Shown: in pieces, positions 49,801 to 61,200 of the stretch
Position numbering within the stretch: position 1 is the first letter of the stretch
Layout: every line of letters begins with the position of its first letter
Assembly: GCF_900096755.1 (NCBI RefSeq)
Contig: NZ_LT615227.1
Span: 646,457 to 710,456, forward strand
Direction of reading: 5' to 3'
From: Polynucleobacter necessarius
Lineage (GTDB): Bacteria; Pseudomonadota; Gammaproteobacteria; Burkholderiales; Burkholderiaceae
Length of the DNA: 64,000 nucleotides
Notes under the pieces: generated by a model
The model's database searches: none
What the model was told of the DNA's origin: nothing
Seen by the model: the letters and a program-made list of their open reading frames with translations, nothing else
Position numbers and translations under genes: made by a program

Positions 49801-51128
49801 CAAAAGGTGAGCAGATCGTGATTTCACGTTCTGGCGAAGCCTTGATCGTTGACGAGAATGGTCGCGAGCGTGAGCGTCATAAAGTGCCTTACGGTGCAAC
49901 TCTCTTGTTGAAAGAAGATGCAGCAGTGAAGGCCGGCGCAAGCTTGGCGACATGGGATCCATTAACACGTCCGATTATTTCTGAGTACGCTGGTATCGCT
50001 CGTTTCGATAACGTCGAAGAGGGTGTAACTGTTGCGAAGCAGGTTGACGAAGTTACCGGTCTTTCCACTTTGGTGGTTATTGACGGTAAGCGTCGCTCTG
50101 CAGCAAGCAAAGGCGTTCGCCCAATGATCAACTTGGTTGATGACAAGGGTAACGAAGTCATGATCGCTGGCACTGATCACCCAGTAAACGTTGGCCTCCA
50201 AGTAGGCGCTTTGATTACTGTTAAGGATGGTCAAAAGGTCGAAGTTGGTGAAGTGTTGGCACGTATTCCAATCGAATCACAGAAGACTCGCGACATTACC
50301 GGTGGTTTGCCACGTGTTGCAGAATTGTTCGAAGCACGCTCACCAAAAGACGCCGCTGTATTGGCGAAAGTCACTGGAACAGTTTCCTTCGGCAAAGAAA
50401 CCAAAGGTAAACAACGTTTGGTGATTACCGATATGGATGGTGAAGCCAATGAATTCTTGATTCCTAAAGAGAAGCAAGTTCTCGTTCATGACGGTCAAGT
50501 TGTGAACAAGGGCGAGATGATTGTGGAAGGCCCTGCTGATCCACATGACATCTTGACTCTCAAAGGTATCGAAGAGTTGGCTATCTACATCGTTGACGAA
50601 GTTCAGGACGTTTATCGTCTCCAGGGTGTGAAGATTAATGACAAGCACATTGAGGTTATCGTGCGTCAGATGTTGCGTCGTGTTCAGGTAACTGATCCAG
50701 GCGATACATCATTCATCACTGGTGAACAGGTTGAGCGTTCTAAGTTGTATGACGCAAACGATGCTGTGATTGCCCAAGGTAAGCACCCAGCTCAGTTCGA
50801 TAACGTGTTGCTTGGTATTACTAAGGCATCCTTGTCGACCGATAGCTTCATTTCAGCGGCTTCTTTCCAAGAAACCACCCGCGTATTGACCGAAGCCGCA
50901 ATTATGGGCAAAACCGATACACTCCGTGGCCTCAAGGAAAACGTCATTATTGGTCGTCTGATCCCAGCTGGTACCGGCTTGTCATATCGCCGTGCACGCA
51001 AGGTCATATCGCAATTCGAGCGTGATCGCGCTCAAATGATTGCCGCCGAAGAGGAGGCAATGGCCAATATGCCTGTAGAAATAGAGGCTGAAGTCGTTGC
51101 TCCTACTGGGGAGGCTGATCCAAGCTAA
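46866..51128 (+). CDS. rpoC: RNA polymerase beta' subunit
   Basis: This is the largest subunit of RNA polymerase, 1,420 residues from ATG 46866. It has the N-terminal zinc site [20 protein letters not shown], the catalytic [16 protein letters not shown] with the three Mg-binding aspartates, and the second zinc site CGATSG with [13 protein letters not shown]. The trigger-loop region includes [12 protein letters not shown] clear terminator follows at 51139-51161. Confidence 0.98.
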   Translation: MKALLDLFKQTQGDEQFDVIKIGLASPEKIRSWSFGEVRKPETINYRTFKPERDGLFCAKIFGPTKDYECLCGKYKRLKFRGVICEKCGVEVTLAKVRRERMGHIELAAPVAHIWFLKSLPSRLGMVLDMTLRDIERVLYFEAYVVVDPGMTPEGAMRRGQIMSEDEYIAKTEEYGDGAFTAIMGAEGIRDLLRSIDIDREVETIRADLKATGSDAKIKKYAKRLKVLEAFQTSGIKPDWMIMEVLPVLPPELRPLVPLDGGRFATSDLNDLYRRVINRNNRLKRLLELRAPEIIVRNEKRMLQEAVDSLLDNGRRGKAMTGANKRPLKSLAEMIKGKSGRFRQNLLGKRVDYSGRSVIVVGPTLKLHQCGLPKLMALELFKPFIFNKLETLGIATTIKAAKKEVESQTPIVWDILEEVIREHPIMLNRAPTLHRLGIQAFEPMLIEGKAIQLHPLVCAAFNADFDGDQMAVHVPLSLEAQMEARTLMLASNNVLFPANGEPSIDPSQDVVLGLYYATRDKINGKGEGMVFANITEVVRAYEAGQVELASRVAVRITEYEIVDKKAEGDARFAEKTKIYQTSVGRAILSEILPKGMSFEEINKPLKKKEISRLINTSFRKCGLRETVIFADRLLQSGFRLATNAGISVAIDDMLIATSKERIITDASAKVKEYDKQFMSGLVTNQERYNNVVDIWGAAGDQVGKAMMDELSHVDVLDRNGKTVRQESFNSIYMMADSGARGSAAQIRQLAGMRGLMAKPDGSIIETPITANFREGLNVLQYFISTHGARKGLADTALKTANSGYLTRRLCDVTQDLVVIEEDCGATSGVTMKALVEGGEIIEALRDRILGRVCIGDIVHPDTQEVIVPNDTLLDEDHVDQIVALGIDEVKVRTVLSCLTRFGLCAKCYGRDLGRGGLVNVGEAVGVIAAQSIGEPGTQLTMRTFHIGGAASRALVASNIEAKSNGSLKFSGTMRVVKNAKGEQIVISRSGEALIVDENGRERERHKVPYGATLLLKEDAAVKAGASLATWDPLTRPIISEYAGIARFDNVEEGVTVAKQVDEVTGLSTLVVIDGKRRSAASKGVRPMINLVDDKGNEVMIAGTDHPVNVGLQVGALITVKDGQKVEVGEVLARIPIESQKTRDITGGLPRVAELFEARSPKDAAVLAKVTGTVSFGKETKGKQRLVITDMDGEANEFLIPKEKQVLVHDGQVVNKGEMIVEGPADPHDILTLKGIEELAIYIVDEVQDVYRLQGVKINDKHIEVIVRQMLRRVQVTDPGDTSFITGEQVERSKLYDANDAVIAQGKHPAQFDNVLLGITKASLSTDSFISAASFQETTRVLTEAAIMGKTDTLRGLKENVIIGRLIPAGTGLSYRRARKVISQFERDRAQMIAAEEEAMANMPVEIEAEVVAPTGEADPS

Positions 51129-51138
51129 TTTGGTAATT

Positions 51139-51161
51139 CTGGCCTGAAAAGGCCAGTTTTT
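51139..51161 (+). terminator. Intrinsic terminator after rpoC
   Basis: CTGGCC (51139-51144) pairs with GGCCAG (51151-51156) across TGAAAA and is followed by five T. Confidence 0.88.
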
Positions 51162-51171
51162 CCCCTCGAGG

Positions 51172-51200
51172 TTGACGGGAAGGGCTGGCCAGGCTAGAAT
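51172..51200 (+). promoter_or_regulatory. Promoter of the str operon (rpsL)
   Basis: TTGACG (51172-51177), a 17-bp spacer and TAGAAT (51195-51200) form a strong sigma70 promoter directly behind the rpoC terminator, about 110 bp before rpsL. Confidence 0.75.
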
Positions 51201-51308
51201 GCTAAGTTCTACTGATTCAGAAGAAAGAGGGTTTTTTTGACCTAGAAATTCTCTAAGTCATTGATTTTCTTGAAGAAAGCAACAAAGAAGTACTAACCGA
51301 GCTATTTT

Positions 51309-51689
51309 ATGCCAACAATTAATCAATTAATACGCAATCCAAGATCCAGGCTTATCGTTAAAAGCAAGAGCCCTGCAGTGGAAAACAGTCCGCAGCGCCG
51401 TGGTGTTTGTACACGTGTGTACACCACTACTCCTAAAAAGCCTAACTCTGCGCTTCGTAAAGTAGCCAAAGTTCGCTTAACCAATGGTTTTGAGGTGATT
51501 TCATACATTGGTGGTGAAGGCCATAACCTCCAGGAACACTCAGTAGTGTTAATCCGTGGTGGCCGTGTAAAGGATTTGCCAGGTGTTCGTTACCACATCG
51601 TTCGTGGCTCACTTGACTTGCAAGGTGTTAAAGACCGTAAGCAGTCACGTTCCAAGTACGGTGCTAAGCGCGCTAAGAAATCTGCTTAA
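51309..51689 (+). CDS. rpsL: 30S ribosomal protein S12
   Basis: This is the decoding-centre protein. Its 126 residues include [19 protein letters not shown] and [17 protein letters not shown]. The two lysines that mutate in streptomycin resistance are wild type. It is the first gene of the str operon (rpsL-rpsG-fusA-tuf). Confidence 0.97.
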   Translation: MPTINQLIRNPRSRLIVKSKSPAVENSPQRRGVCTRVYTTTPKKPNSALRKVAKVRLTNGFEVISYIGGEGHNLQEHSVVLIRGGRVKDLPGVRYHIVRGSLDLQGVKDRKQSRSKYGAKRAKKSA

Positions 51690-51850
51690 TCTTTCAATAG
51701 GTTATTGCTGAAGTATTTGTAGTAAGTCTTCGTTTGTCGGACTTAAAAGACAAGTAAGTGGTTGTTCCGTCTAGGAATCTTCTTAGATAGTAGGGCAACC
51801 GGAGCGGATGATTCATGTGAATCATCCCTAACTGAACTGAAGGAGTAGTT

Positions 51851-52321
51851 ATGCCACGTCGTCGTGAAGTTCCCAAACGGGAAATTTTGCCGGATCCAAA
51901 ATTCGGAAATGTAGAAGTAGCTAAATTCATGAACGTCCTCATGTTGGACGGCAAGAAATCGGTTGCAGAGCGTATCGTTTACGGTGCCTTTGATCACATC
52001 GAGAAAAAAGCAAACAAAGAGCCACTCGAAGTTTTCTCAACAGCTATGGGCAACGTTAAGCCAATGGTTGAGGTGAAGAGCCGTCGTGTTGGTGGTGCTA
52101 ACTATCAGGTTCCTGTTGAAGTTCGCCCATCACGCCGTTCTGCTTTGGCAATGCGCTGGGTGCGCGAAGCCGCTAAAAAGCGCGGTGAGAAATCCATGGC
52201 ACAACGTTTGGCCAACGAATTATTAGAAGCTGCAGAAGGTCGCGGCGGAGCAATGAAGAAGCGTGAAGAAGTTCACCGTATGGCAGAAGCTAACAAAGCT
52301 TTCTCACATTTCCGCTTCTAA
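51851..52321 (+). CDS. rpsG: 30S ribosomal protein S7
   Basis: This is a head assembly protein of the small subunit. Its 156 residues open [19 protein letters not shown], the family signature. The ATG has AAGGAG upstream. In E. coli S7 represses this operon from the rpsL-rpsG gap; here that gap is 161 bp with no obvious gene. Confidence 0.97.
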   Translation: MPRRREVPKREILPDPKFGNVEVAKFMNVLMLDGKKSVAERIVYGAFDHIEKKANKEPLEVFSTAMGNVKPMVEVKSRRVGGANYQVPVEVRPSRRSALAMRWVREAAKKRGEKSMAQRLANELLEAAEGRGGAMKKREEVHRMAEANKAFSHFRF

Positions 52322-52348
52322 TCAAATAGCAAAGAAAAGGCACCAACA

Positions 52349-54451
52349 GTGGCACGTAAAACCCCTATCGACAAATACCGCAATATCGGTATTTCTGCGC
52401 ACATTGACGCAGGTAAAACAACAACTACAGAACGCGTTTTGTTCTACACCGGTGTTAATCACAAGATCGGTGAAGTGCATGATGGCGCTGCAACCATGGA
52501 CTGGATGGAGCAAGAGCAAGAGCGTGGTATCACGATTACTTCTGCTGCTACTACAACGTTCTGGAAGGGCATGGCTGGTAATTTCGCAGAGCACCGTATC
52601 AATATTATTGATACCCCAGGACACGTAGACTTCACTATTGAGGTTGAGCGTTCTATGCGTGTTTTGGACGGCGCTTGCATGGTTTACTGTGCGGTAGGCG
52701 GTGTACAGCCACAATCTGAAACTGTTTGGCGTCAAGCGAACAAGTATCAAGTTCCACGTTTAGCATTCGTAAACAAGATGGACCGTACTGGTGCGAACTT
52801 CTTCAAGGTCTACGACCAAATGAGAACTCGCCTTAAAGCGAATCCAATTTTGATCCAAATTCCAATCGGCGCTGAAGAAAACTTCAAAGGCGTTGTAGAT
52901 TTGGTGAAGATGAAGGCGATCTATTGGGATGAGGCTTCACAAGGTACTAAATTTACCTATGAAGAGATCCCTGCTGAATTGCAAGCTTCTGCTGAAGAGT
53001 GGCGCGAGAAGCTGCTCGAAGCTGCTGCTGAAAGCTCAGAAGAGTTGATGGAAAAATATCTCGGCGGCGAAGGCTTGACCGAAGAAGAAATCAAAGCAGC
53101 ATTGCGTCAACGCACTATTGCTAACGAAATTGTTCCAATGTTGTGCGGAACAGCGTTTAAGAACAAAGGCGTTCAGGCGATGTTGGATGCTGTTGTTGAA
53201 TTGTTGCCATCCCCATTGGACGTTCCACCAGTTCCATGTGAATTGGAAGATGGAACACCTACAACACGTGAAGCATCTGACAGTGCTAAGTTCTCAGCAT
53301 TGGTATTTAAGATCATGACTGACCCATTCGTTGGCCAGCTCATTTTCTTCCGTGTTTACTCTGGCGTAATGAAATCTAGCGACACAATCTACAACCCGAT
53401 CAAGGGCAAGAAAGAGCGTGTTGGTCGTTTGTTGCAGATGCACGCAAATGAACGTGAAGAAATCAAAGAAGTATTTGCTGGCGATATCGCAGCTGCAGTT
53501 GGTCTGAAAGACGCTACTACAGGCGAAACATTGTGTGATCCAGATAGCATCGTTATTTTGGAGCGCATGGTATTCCCAGAGCCAGTGATCTCTCAAGCTG
53601 TTGAGCCAAAGACTAAAGCTGACCAAGAAAAAATGGGTCTTGCTTTGAATCGCTTGGCGCAAGAAGATCCTTCTTTCCGCGTGAAGACAGACGAAGAATC
53701 AGGCCAAACAATTATTTCTGGTATGGGCGAGCTCCACTTGGAAATTTTGGTTGACCGTATGAAGCGTGAATTCGGTGTTGAAGCAACTGTTGGTAAGCCA
53801 CAAGTTGCATACCGTGAAACGATTCGTAAGGTTTGCGAAGAGATCGAAGGTAAATTCGTTAAGCAGTCTGGTGGTCGTGGTCAATACGGTCACGTGGTAC
53901 TGAAGTTAGAGCCACAAGCCCCAGGCAAAGGTTTTGAATTCGTTGACGCAATTAAGGGCGGTGTAGTTCCACGTGAATACATCCCTGCAGTTGAAAAGGG
54001 CATCATCGAAACATTGAACTCCGGTATTTTGGCTGGTTATCCAGTTGTAGATATCAAGGCAACATTGTTCTTCGGTTCATACCATGACGTTGACTCCAAT
54101 GAAAACGCATTTAAGATGGCGGGTTCTATGGCGTTCAAAGACGGTATGCGTAAAGCATCCCCAGTGTTGCTTGAGCCGATGATGGCTGTTGAAGTAGAAA
54201 CTCCAGAAGATTTCATGGGCAACGTAATGGGCGACCTCTCATCACGTCGCGGTATTTTGCAAGGTATGGATGACATTCCAGGCGGCGGCAAGATCGTTCG
54301 TGCTGAAGTGCCATTGGCAGAGATGTTTGGTTACTCAACTAGCTTGCGCTCGTTGACCCAAGGTCGCGCTACTTACACCATGGAATTTAAGCATTATTCC
54401 GAAGCACCTAAGAACGTTGCTGAAGCAGTTATGGCTGCTAAAGCGAAGTAA
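52349..54451 (+). CDS. fusA: Elongation factor G
   Basis: This is the translocase GTPase. It has 700 residues from GTG 52349. GTPase motifs [34 protein letters not shown] and [10 protein letters not shown] are followed by domains II-V, including [18 protein letters not shown] and [15 protein letters not shown]. It is intact and 50 bp upstream of the second tuf. Confidence 0.98.
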   Translation: MARKTPIDKYRNIGISAHIDAGKTTTTERVLFYTGVNHKIGEVHDGAATMDWMEQEQERGITITSAATTTFWKGMAGNFAEHRINIIDTPGHVDFTIEVERSMRVLDGACMVYCAVGGVQPQSETVWRQANKYQVPRLAFVNKMDRTGANFFKVYDQMRTRLKANPILIQIPIGAEENFKGVVDLVKMKAIYWDEASQGTKFTYEEIPAELQASAEEWREKLLEAAAESSEELMEKYLGGEGLTEEEIKAALRQRTIANEIVPMLCGTAFKNKGVQAMLDAVVELLPSPLDVPPVPCELEDGTPTTREASDSAKFSALVFKIMTDPFVGQLIFFRVYSGVMKSSDTIYNPIKGKKERVGRLLQMHANEREEIKEVFAGDIAAAVGLKDATTGETLCDPDSIVILERMVFPEPVISQAVEPKTKADQEKMGLALNRLAQEDPSFRVKTDEESGQTIISGMGELHLEILVDRMKREFGVEATVGKPQVAYRETIRKVCEEIEGKFVKQSGGRGQYGHVVLKLEPQAPGKGFEFVDAIKGGVVPREYIPAVEKGIIETLNSGILAGYPVVDIKATLFFGSYHDVDSNENAFKMAGSMAFKDGMRKASPVLLEPMMAVEVETPEDFMGNVMGDLSSRRGILQGMDDIPGGGKIVRAEVPLAEMFGYSTSLRSLTQGRATYTMEFKHYSEAPKNVAEAVMAAKAK

Positions 54452-54501
54452 TTTATCCACATTAATTTTGAATATTGACTAGCTAAAGAAGGCAGGCAAA
54501 A

Positions 54502-55692
54502 ATGGCAAAAGAAAAATTCGAGCGGACAAAACCGCACGTAAACGTAGGCACCATCGGTCACGTTGACCACGGTAAAACCACATTGACAGCAGCAATCGCA
54601 ACTGTGCTTTCTAAAGCATTCGGTGGCGAAGCTAAAGCATACGATCAGATCGATGCTGCTCCTGAAGAAAAAGCACGTGGTATTACGATTAATACAGCAC
54701 ACGTTGAGTACGAGACAGCGAACCGTCACTATGCTCACGTTGATTGCCCAGGACATGCTGACTACGTTAAGAACATGATTACTGGTGCTGCTCAGATGGA
54801 CGGCGCAATTTTAGTTTGCTCTGCTGCTGACGGCCCAATGCCACAAACTCGTGAGCACATCCTCTTGGCACGCCAAGTTGGTGTTCCTTACATCGTAGTT
54901 TTCTTGAACAAGTGCGACATGGTTGATGACGCTGAATTGCTCGAGTTAGTTGAAATGGAAGTTCGTGAGCTTCTATCTAAGTACAACTTCCCTGGCGATG
55001 ACACACCAATCATCCAAGGTTCTGCTAAGTTAGCCCTTGAAGGCGACGAAGGCAAATTGGGTAAAGAAGCCATCATGAAATTGGCTGAAGCACTCGACAC
55101 ATACATCCCAACTCCAGAGCGTGCTGTTGACGGCGCGTTCTTGATGCCAGTAGAAGACGTGTTCTCTATCTCCGGTCGCGGTACTGTTGTAACAGGCCGT
55201 ATCGAGCGCGGTATCGTTAAAGTTGGTGAAGAGATCGAAATCATCGGTATCAAACCAACACTCAAGACAACCTGTACTGGTGTTGAAATGTTCCGCAAAT
55301 TGCTCGACCAAGGTCAAGCAGGCGATAACGTTGGTATCTTGTTACGCGGTACAAAACGTGAAGAAGTTGAGCGCGGCCAAGTATTGGCTAAGCCAGGTTC
55401 AATCACCCCACATACTCACTTTACAGCCGAGGTTTACATCTTGGGTAAAGATGAAGGTGGTCGTCATACTCCATTCTTTAACAACTATCGTCCACAGTTC
55501 TACTTCCGCACTACGGACGTAACTGGTTCAATCGAGTTGCCAAAAGACAAAGAAATGGTAATGCCTGGTGATAACGTAACTATTACCGTAAAACTCATCG
55601 CTCCTATCGCGATGGAAGAAGGTTTACGTTTTGCGATCCGTGAAGGTGGCCGCACTGTTGGCGCCGGCGTGGTTGCAAAGATTTTGGCTTAA
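54502..55692 (+). CDS. tuf: Elongation factor Tu, copy 2
   Basis: This has the same function and the same 396-residue product as the gene at 37826. It lies behind fusA, the tufA position. Shared sequence begins a few bases upstream of the start (GGCAGGCAAAAATGG) and ends at the stop, after which the flanks differ completely. Such sharp edges point to homogenisation by gene conversion rather than recent duplication. Confidence 0.98.
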   Translation: MAKEKFERTKPHVNVGTIGHVDHGKTTLTAAIATVLSKAFGGEAKAYDQIDAAPEEKARGITINTAHVEYETANRHYAHVDCPGHADYVKNMITGAAQMDGAILVCSAADGPMPQTREHILLARQVGVPYIVVFLNKCDMVDDAELLELVEMEVRELLSKYNFPGDDTPIIQGSAKLALEGDEGKLGKEAIMKLAEALDTYIPTPERAVDGAFLMPVEDVFSISGRGTVVTGRIERGIVKVGEEIEIIGIKPTLKTTCTGVEMFRKLLDQGQAGDNVGILLRGTKREEVERGQVLAKPGSITPHTHFTAEVYILGKDEGGRHTPFFNNYRPQFYFRTTDVTGSIELPKDKEMVMPGDNVTITVKLIAPIAMEEGLRFAIREGGRTVGAGVVAKILA

Positions 55693-55728
55693 GTAGTAAG
55701 TATTAAAAATATTTAGCGGTTTGCTAAC

Positions 55729-55757
55729 CGGTGACATCGGTGCTGCTGATGTCACCG
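55729..55757 (+). promoter_or_regulatory. Stem-loop between tuf and rpsJ
   Basis: CGGTGACATC (55729-55738) pairs perfectly with GATGTCACCG (55748-55757) across a 9-base loop. No T run follows, so it is more likely an S10-operon leader element or processing site than a full terminator. Confidence 0.5.
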
Positions 55758-55808
55758 AGCTCTTTAGATGTATAACGTGGCAGCACCACAACGCTCTTTG
55801 GAATTAAT

Positions 55809-56120
55809 ATGCAAAACCAAAAAATTCGTATTCGCCTTAAAGCATTTGACTATCGTTTGATTGACCAGTCTGCAGCTGAAATCGTTGATACAGCTAAACG
55901 CACTGGTGCAGTTGTTAAGGGTCCAGTACCTTTGCCAACTCGTATCGAGCGTTTTGATATCTTGCGTTCACCACACGTGAACAAGACATCACGTGATCAG
56001 TTAGAGATCCGTACCCATCTCCGTTTGATGGACATCGTTGATCCTACAGAGAAAACTGTAGATGCTTTGATGAAATTAGACCTCCCGGCTGGTGTGGACG
56101 TCGAAATTAAGTTGCAGTAA
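55809..56120 (+). CDS. rpsJ: 30S ribosomal protein S10
   Basis: This is a head protein of the 30S subunit that also works as NusE in antitermination. Its 103 residues start [33 protein letters not shown]. It is the first gene of the S10 operon, separated from rplC by a 200-bp gap with its own promoter. Confidence 0.97.
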   Translation: MQNQKIRIRLKAFDYRLIDQSAAEIVDTAKRTGAVVKGPVPLPTRIERFDILRSPHVNKTSRDQLEIRTHLRLMDIVDPTEKTVDALMKLDLPAGVDVEIKLQ

Positions 56121-56143
56121 TTTGTTGTTTCCGGTCTTTTTGC

Positions 56144-56172
56144 TTGTCAAGATCGGGTTTTCGGGATAGAAT
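56144..56172 (+). promoter_or_regulatory. Internal promoter before rplC
   Basis: TTGTCA (56144-56149), a 17-bp spacer and TAGAAT (56167-56172) match a sigma70 promoter in the gap between rpsJ and rplC. Confidence 0.65.
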
Positions 56173-56322
56173 CTAAGGCCTCGCTCAATTATTTGGGCGA
56201 AAATCTTAATTTTATCAGCACTAAAAACGTTGTAAGTTATTGATTTATAAGTACTTTTACTTGTAAATCACTTAAATTAATTTTGTTTTGCCGACCAATC
56301 GAAGTCGGCGTGGAGCATGAAT

Positions 56323-56979
56323 ATGAGCTTAGGCTTAATCGGCCGCAAGGTCGGCATGACCCGTCTATTTACGGACGAAGGGGATTCAATCCCTGTAACC
56401 GTAATTGACGTGAGCGACAACAGAATCGCTCAAATCAAGACCCAGGCAACTGATGGCTATGATGCTATCCAGTTGGCACATGGCATACGTAGAGCTACTC
56501 GCGTTACTAAAGCAATGGCTGGTCACTTCGCCAAAGCTGGTGTGATGGCTGGTAATGGCCTCAACGAATTCCAATTAGACGCAGCAAAAATCGCAGAAAT
56601 GACACCAGGACAAGTAATTCCTGCTGACACTGCATTTACTGCTGGTCAAAAAGTGGACGTACAAGGCGTGTCTATCGGTAAGGGCTACGCAGGTACCATC
56701 AAGCGTTATCACTTCGCTTCTGGTCGTGCATCCCACGGTAACTCACGTTCACATAACGTACCAGGCTCAATCGGTATGGCGCAAGATCCAGGTCGTGTTT
56801 TCCCTGGTAAGCGTATGACCGGTCACTTGGGTGACGTTACACGTACAGTTCAAAATTTAGTCATCGCACGCATTGATGCAGAACGTAATCTCATCATGGT
56901 TAAAGGCGCTATTCCAGGTGCCCCAGGCGGTAAAGTTATTGTTACTTCAGCGGTGAAGACACCGCTGAAGAAGAAATAA
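56323..56979 (+). CDS. rplC: 50S ribosomal protein L3
   Basis: This is an early assembly protein near the peptidyl-transferase centre. Its 218 residues run from ATG 56323 ([16 protein letters not shown]). ATG 56317 lies too close to the GGAG site, so the second ATG is preferred. The [17 protein letters not shown] loop is typical. rplD follows 11 bp later. Confidence 0.96.
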   Translation: MSLGLIGRKVGMTRLFTDEGDSIPVTVIDVSDNRIAQIKTQATDGYDAIQLAHGIRRATRVTKAMAGHFAKAGVMAGNGLNEFQLDAAKIAEMTPGQVIPADTAFTAGQKVDVQGVSIGKGYAGTIKRYHFASGRASHGNSRSHNVPGSIGMAQDPGRVFPGKRMTGHLGDVTRTVQNLVIARIDAERNLIMVKGAIPGAPGGKVIVTSAVKTPLKKK

Positions 56980-56990
56980 GGAGAGCGAAT

Positions 56991-57611
56991 ATGGAACTTA
57001 AGCTTCTCCAGGACAACGGTACTTTAGGTGCAGGCGTACAAGCTTCACCAGAAGTATTCGAACGTGAATATAACGAAGCATTGGTACACCAAGTTGTAGT
57101 GGCTTACCAAGCAAATGCACGTAGCGGTAACCGTGCACAAAAAGACCGTGAGCAAGTTAAGCACACAACCAAGAAACCTTGGCGTCAAAAAGGTACTGGT
57201 CGTGCACGTGCTGGCATGAGCTCTTCCCCGCTGTGGCGCGGAGGCGGTCGTATATTCCCAAATTCTCCAGAAGAGAATTTCAGCCAAAAAGTAAACAAGA
57301 AAATGTACCACGCTGGTATGAGATCAATTTTGTCTCAGTTAGCTCGCGAAGGTCGTTTGAATGTTGTTGATCAATTTTCTCTTGATGCTCCAAAGACTAA
57401 AGTTTTAGCTGACAAAGTTAAAGCAATGGGCTTGGATTCAGTGTTGATTATTGTTGATCAAGTTAGCGAGAATTTGTACTTGGCATCACGCAACTTGCAT
57501 AAGGTTGCTGTATGTGAGCCACAGCATGCTGATCCATTAGCTTTAGTTCAATACAAAAAAGTATTGGTAAGCAAAGCTGCGATCGCAAAAATTGAGGAGT
57601 TGCTGAAATGA
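56991..57611 (+). CDS. rplD: 50S ribosomal protein L4
   Basis: This lines the exit tunnel and in E. coli represses the S10 operon. Its 206 residues include the extended loop [29 protein letters not shown]. Its end overlaps the rplW start by 4 bp. Confidence 0.97.
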   Translation: MELKLLQDNGTLGAGVQASPEVFEREYNEALVHQVVVAYQANARSGNRAQKDREQVKHTTKKPWRQKGTGRARAGMSSSPLWRGGGRIFPNSPEENFSQKVNKKMYHAGMRSILSQLAREGRLNVVDQFSLDAPKTKVLADKVKAMGLDSVLIIVDQVSENLYLASRNLHKVAVCEPQHADPLALVQYKKVLVSKAAIAKIEELLK

Positions 57612-57922
57612 GCCAAGTCCGTAAAAACGATCACAACCTGATGAAGGTTCTGCTTGGACCGGTTATCTCTGAAAAAGCCACAATGGTTGCAGAGAAAAAC
57701 GAACAAGTAGTTTTCCAAGTAGCTCGCGACGCAAACAAGAGCGATGTAAAACAAGCAGTTGAATTGCTCTTTAAAGTGCAAGTTGACTCAGTTCAAATCG
57801 TAAATCAAAAAGGTAAGCCTAAGCGCTATGGCCGTTTTGAAGGTCGTCGTGACCACACTAAGAAGGCCTATGTGAATTTGAAGCCAGGTCAAGAAATTAA
57901 CTTTGAAGCGGAGGCGAATTAA
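57608..57922 (+). CDS. rplW: 50S ribosomal protein L23
   Basis: This is a tunnel-exit protein and docking site for trigger factor and SRP. Its 104 residues include [28 protein letters not shown]. It overlaps rplD by 4 bp and ends 2 bp before rplB. Confidence 0.96.
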   Translation: MSQVRKNDHNLMKVLLGPVISEKATMVAEKNEQVVFQVARDANKSDVKQAVELLFKVQVDSVQIVNQKGKPKRYGRFEGRRDHTKKAYVNLKPGQEINFEAEAN

Positions 57923-57924
57923 TC

Positions 57925-58758
57925 ATGCCTTTGATGATGAAGACAAAACCGACCTCACCAGGTCGTCGTTCAATGGTCAAGGTGGTAAATCCTGACCTGC
58001 ATAAAGGAAAACCTTTTGCAGCGTTGGTAGAGCCACAATTCCAAAAAGCAGGCCGTAATAATAACGGTCACATCACTACCCGTCATAAAGGTGGTGGTCA
58101 CAAGCATCACTATCGCGTTGTTGATTTCAAATGCAACGACAAAGATGGTATTCCAGCAAAAGTTGAACGCTTGGAATACGATCCAAACCGCAGCGCAAAC
58201 ATTGCATTGATTTTGTTTGCTGATGGTGAGCGTCGCTATATTCCTGCTGCTAAAGGTATGACAGTTGGCCAGGCAATCATGAGTGGTGCAGAAGCTCCAA
58301 TCAAGTCTGGCAATAACTTGCCAATTCGTAATATTCCAGTTGGTAGCACTATTCACTGTGTAGAAATCATGCCGGGCAAAGGCGCACAAGTTGCGCGTTC
58401 AGCTGGTGGTTCAGCAGTATTGTTAGCTCGTGAAGGCGTATACGCTCAAGTGCGTTTGCGCTCCGGTGAAGTTCGCCGTGTTCTGATTGAGTGCCGCGCC
58501 ACCATTGGTGAAGTTGGTAACGAAGAGCACAGCTTGCGTCAAATTGGTAAAGCAGGTGCAAATCGCTGGCGTGGTATTCGCCCAACCGTTCGCGGTGTGG
58601 CAATGAACCCAGTAGATCACTCACACGGTGGTGGTGAAGGTAGAACTGGCGAAGGCCGCGTACCTGTATCTCCATGGGGCACTCCAACCAAAGGTTATCG
58701 CACACGTCGCAATAAGCGTACAACTTCGATGATCGTTCAACGTCGTCAAAAACGTTAA
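57925..58758 (+). CDS. rplB: 50S ribosomal protein L2
   Basis: This is a core 50S protein needed for subunit joining. Its 277 residues include [28 protein letters not shown] and the signature [21 protein letters not shown], with the conserved histidine. It is intact. Confidence 0.97.
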   Translation: MPLMMKTKPTSPGRRSMVKVVNPDLHKGKPFAALVEPQFQKAGRNNNGHITTRHKGGGHKHHYRVVDFKCNDKDGIPAKVERLEYDPNRSANIALILFADGERRYIPAAKGMTVGQAIMSGAEAPIKSGNNLPIRNIPVGSTIHCVEIMPGKGAQVARSAGGSAVLLAREGVYAQVRLRSGEVRRVLIECRATIGEVGNEEHSLRQIGKAGANRWRGIRPTVRGVAMNPVDHSHGGGEGRTGEGRVPVSPWGTPTKGYRTRRNKRTTSMIVQRRQKR

Positions 58759-58777
58759 GCGATAAGGATGAATAGAT

Positions 58778-59056
58778 ATGACACGTTCAGCTAAAAAAGG
58801 CCCATTTTGCGAAGCCAGCTTAGTAAATAAAGTTGAAGTCGCACAAGCCAATGAAGACAAAAAACCGATTAAAACTTGGTCACGCCGTTCAACAATCCTA
58901 CCAGACTTTATTGGTCTGACGATTGCTGTACATAACGGTCGTCAACACGTTCCGGTATATGTATCAGAAAACATGGTGGGTCATAAGTTAGGCGAATTTG
59001 CCTTGACCCGTACTTTCAAAGGTCACGCTGCTGACAAGAAAGTAACGAAGAAGTAA
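58778..59056 (+). CDS. rpsS: 30S ribosomal protein S19
   Basis: This is a head protein contacting the 50S subunit. It has 92 residues: [19 protein letters not shown], then the central signature [32 protein letters not shown]. Confidence 0.97.
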   Translation: MTRSAKKGPFCEASLVNKVEVAQANEDKKPIKTWSRRSTILPDFIGLTIAVHNGRQHVPVYVSENMVGHKLGEFALTRTFKGHAADKKVTKK

Positions 59057-59060
59057 GGGG

Positions 59061-59393
59061 ATGATGGAAGTTAAAGCTATTCACAAGGGTGCCCGCATTT
59101 CTGCGCAAAAGACACGTTTGGTCGCAGACCAAATTCGTGGTTTGCCGATTGCCCGCGCATTAAACATTTTGAACTTCAGCCCCAAAAAAGCTGCCTTCGT
59201 TGTGAAAAAAGTTGTTGAGTCCGCAGTGGCCAACGCTGAACACAATAAAGGTGCTGATATTGATGAGCTTAAGGTTTCAGCAATTATTGTTGATAAAGGC
59301 ACTTCATTGAAGCGCTTTACCGCACGCGCTAAGGGTCGTGGCAATCAAATTGAAAAACAAACTTGTCACATTAGCGTGACCTTGAGTAACTAA
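59061..59393 (+). CDS. rplV: 50S ribosomal protein L22
   Basis: This is an exit-tunnel protein. Its 110 residues include [24 protein letters not shown] and the conserved C-terminal beta hairpin with [27 protein letters not shown] 59061 and ATG 59064 are both possible starts. Confidence 0.96.
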   Translation: MMEVKAIHKGARISAQKTRLVADQIRGLPIARALNILNFSPKKAAFVVKKVVESAVANAEHNKGADIDELKVSAIIVDKGTSLKRFTARAKGRGNQIEKQTCHISVTLSN

Positions 59394-59401
59394 GGAAATA
59401 T

Positions 59402-60265
59402 ATGGGCCAAAAGATAAACCCAACCGGATTCCGACTCGCGGTAACGAAGAATTGGACATCACGTTGGTATGCAAACAATACTGACTTCGCAAAGATGTTG
59501 AAAGAGGACGTTGACGTTCGCATCTATCTGAAGAAGAAGTTGAAGAATGCATCCGTTAGTAAAGTTGTGATTGAGCGTCCTGCAAAGAATGCCCGCATCA
59601 CTATCTATAGCTCACGTCCAGGTGTTGTAATCGGCAAAAAAGGCGAAGACATTGAAGTTCTCCGTCGCGAATTACAAAAGCGTATAGGCGTTCCAGTTCA
59701 CGTGAACATCGAAGAAATTCGTAAGCCTGAAGTTGACGCGCAATTGATCGCTGACTCTATTACTCAACAGTTAGAGAAGCGCATTATGTTCCGTCGTGCG
59801 ATGAAGCGCGCAATGCAAAATGCAATGCGTCTTGGTGCACAAGGCATCAAGATCATGTCATCTGGTCGTTTGAATGGTGCTGAAATTGCACGTCGCGAAT
59901 GGTACCGTGAAGGTCGCGTTCCACTTCATACATTGAAGGCTGATATTGATTACGCAACATCAGAAGCGGAAACAACATACGGCACCATTGGTGTAAAAGT
60001 TTGGGTATACAAAGGCGACACATTGGGTCGTGGTGCAGAAGCTCAAGTAGCTGCTCCATCCGCTGAACCAGCTGCCGAAGAAAAGAAAACTCATCGTGCT
60101 CCAAGCAAGACAGCTGCTCGTAAACCAGCTGCTGGCACAGACAAGCCATTAGTTGCTGCTAAACCAGCAGTAAAGCGTGTGCGTAAGGTTGTGAAACACC
60201 AGCCGCAGATACGCAGAAGTCAGGAGAGTAAGCATGCTACAACCAAAGCGTCGCAAGTATCGTAA
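59402..60265 (+). CDS. rpsC: 30S ribosomal protein S3, with shifted C-terminal tail
   Basis: This is an mRNA-entry-channel protein. The conserved body ([25 protein letters not shown], the KH motif [17 protein letters not shown]) is intact to about residue 215, followed by an alanine/lysine-rich tail. The frame ends at 60265, overlapping rplP by 32 bp. In the +1 frame from about 60194, an AAA run (AAAA expected) would instead give [10 protein letters not shown] and a TAA at 60229-60231, two bases before rplP. The last 20 or so residues therefore look frameshifted. The core should still function. Confidence 0.92.
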   Translation: MGQKINPTGFRLAVTKNWTSRWYANNTDFAKMLKEDVDVRIYLKKKLKNASVSKVVIERPAKNARITIYSSRPGVVIGKKGEDIEVLRRELQKRIGVPVHVNIEEIRKPEVDAQLIADSITQQLEKRIMFRRAMKRAMQNAMRLGAQGIKIMSSGRLNGAEIARREWYREGRVPLHTLKADIDYATSEAETTYGTIGVKVWVYKGDTLGRGAEAQVAAPSAEPAAEEKKTHRAPSKTAARKPAAGTDKPLVAAKPAVKRVRKVVKHQPQIRRSQESKHATTKASQVS

Positions 60266-60647
60266 GGAACAAAAAGGCCGTAACACTGGCGTGGCAACAC
60301 GCGGTAGTTCTGTAGCCTTTGGTGACTTTGGATTGAAGGCCGTTGGCCGTGGTCGTTTGACTGCTCGTCAAGTTGAGTCAGCACGTCGTGCAATGACTCG
60401 TCACATTAAACGTGGTGGCCGTATTTGGATTCGCATTTTCCCAGATAAGCCAATTTCACAAAAACCTGCTGAAGTACGTATGGGTAACGGTAAAGGTAAC
60501 CCAGAGTACTACGTAGCTGAAATTCAACCAGGCAAAGTGCTCTACGAGATGGACGGTGTTGATGAGCAATTGGCGCGCGAAGCTTTCAAGCTTGCTGCTG
60601 CTAAGTTGCCTTTACAGACCACTTTCGTGATTCGCCACTTAGGTTGA
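60234..60647 (+). CDS. rplP: 50S ribosomal protein L16
   Basis: This is located near the tRNA acceptor sites. Its 137 residues start [19 protein letters not shown] and include [30 protein letters not shown] sits 8 bases before the ATG. The start lies inside the shifted tail of rpsC. Confidence 0.97.
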   Translation: MLQPKRRKYRKEQKGRNTGVATRGSSVAFGDFGLKAVGRGRLTARQVESARRAMTRHIKRGGRIWIRIFPDKPISQKPAEVRMGNGKGNPEYYVAEIQPGKVLYEMDGVDEQLAREAFKLAAAKLPLQTTFVIRHLG

Positions 60648-60661
60648 TCGGGATAGAGATT

Positions 60662-60856
60662 ATGAAAAATACAGAATTAGCTTCAAAAGATCTGAATGCA
60701 TTGAATGCAGAGTTAACCGAGTTGCTTAAGACCGGTTTCAAGCTCCGTATGCAAAAAGGCACTCAGCAACTCACAAATACCAGCCAATTGGGTAAAAATA
60801 AGCGCGACATCGCTCGTGTGAAGACTTTTATTGCGCAAAAGACTGCACAGAAATAA
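60662..60856 (+). CDS. rpmC: 50S ribosomal protein L29
   Basis: This is a small two-helix tunnel-exit protein. It has 64 residues from ATG 60662. [49 protein letters not shown] matches the family. The frame opens six codons earlier without a better start. Confidence 0.94.
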   Translation: MKNTELASKDLNALNAELTELLKTGFKLRMQKGTQQLTNTSQLGKNKRDIARVKTFIAQKTAQK

Positions 60857-60868
60857 GGAAAAAGGGAT

Positions 60869-61138
60869 ATGACAGAATTATCTAAACCCTTGCGCCGCAC
60901 CCTTGTGGGCCGCGTTGTTGGCGACAAAATGCAAAAAACTGTGACGGTGTTGGTTGAGCGTCAAGTTAAGCATCCAGTGATTGGTAAGTACGTTGGCCAG
61001 TCCAAAAAGTACCACGCTCATGACGAGGCTGGCACATACAAGATGGGTGATACCGTTGAAATTGCTGAATCTAAGCCAATTTCACGTACTAAATCTTGGG
61101 TTGTGACCCGTTTAGTTGAAGCTTCAAAGGGTATTTAA
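60869..61138 (+). CDS. rpsQ: 30S ribosomal protein S17
   Basis: This is a primary 16S-binding protein. Its 89 residues include [31 protein letters not shown] and [20 protein letters not shown]. It is the last gene of the S10 operon here. Confidence 0.97.
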   Translation: MTELSKPLRRTLVGRVVGDKMQKTVTVLVERQVKHPVIGKYVGQSKKYHAHDEAGTYKMGDTVEIAESKPISRTKSWVVTRLVEASKGI

Positions 61139-61147
61139 AGAAATATT

Positions 61148-61180
61148 AGGGATTTTGGCGAAGTTTCTTCCCAAATCCCT
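61148..61180 (+). terminator. Stem-loop between S10 and spc operons
   Basis: AGGGATTTTGG (61148-61158) pairs with CCCAAATCCCT (61170-61180) apart from one mismatch. No T run follows. It may be a weak terminator or pause for the S10 transcript just before the spc promoter. Confidence 0.45.
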
Positions 61181-61194
61181 GCTGTTTTGCGTAG

Positions 61195-61200
61195 TATAAT
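61195..61200 (+). promoter_or_regulatory. Probable spc operon promoter -10
   Basis: A perfect TATAAT lies 125 bp before rplN. The matching -35 is weak (CAAATC at 17 bp). A small hairpin, CTTCTC with GAGAAG, follows in the leader near 61208-61230. Confidence 0.5.

Noticed and set aside
54394..54756. Minus-strand frame of 120 codons over the tuf2 start, also present at tuf1
   Set aside because: Its recurrence is explained entirely by the duplicated tuf sequence and it lies antisense to it.
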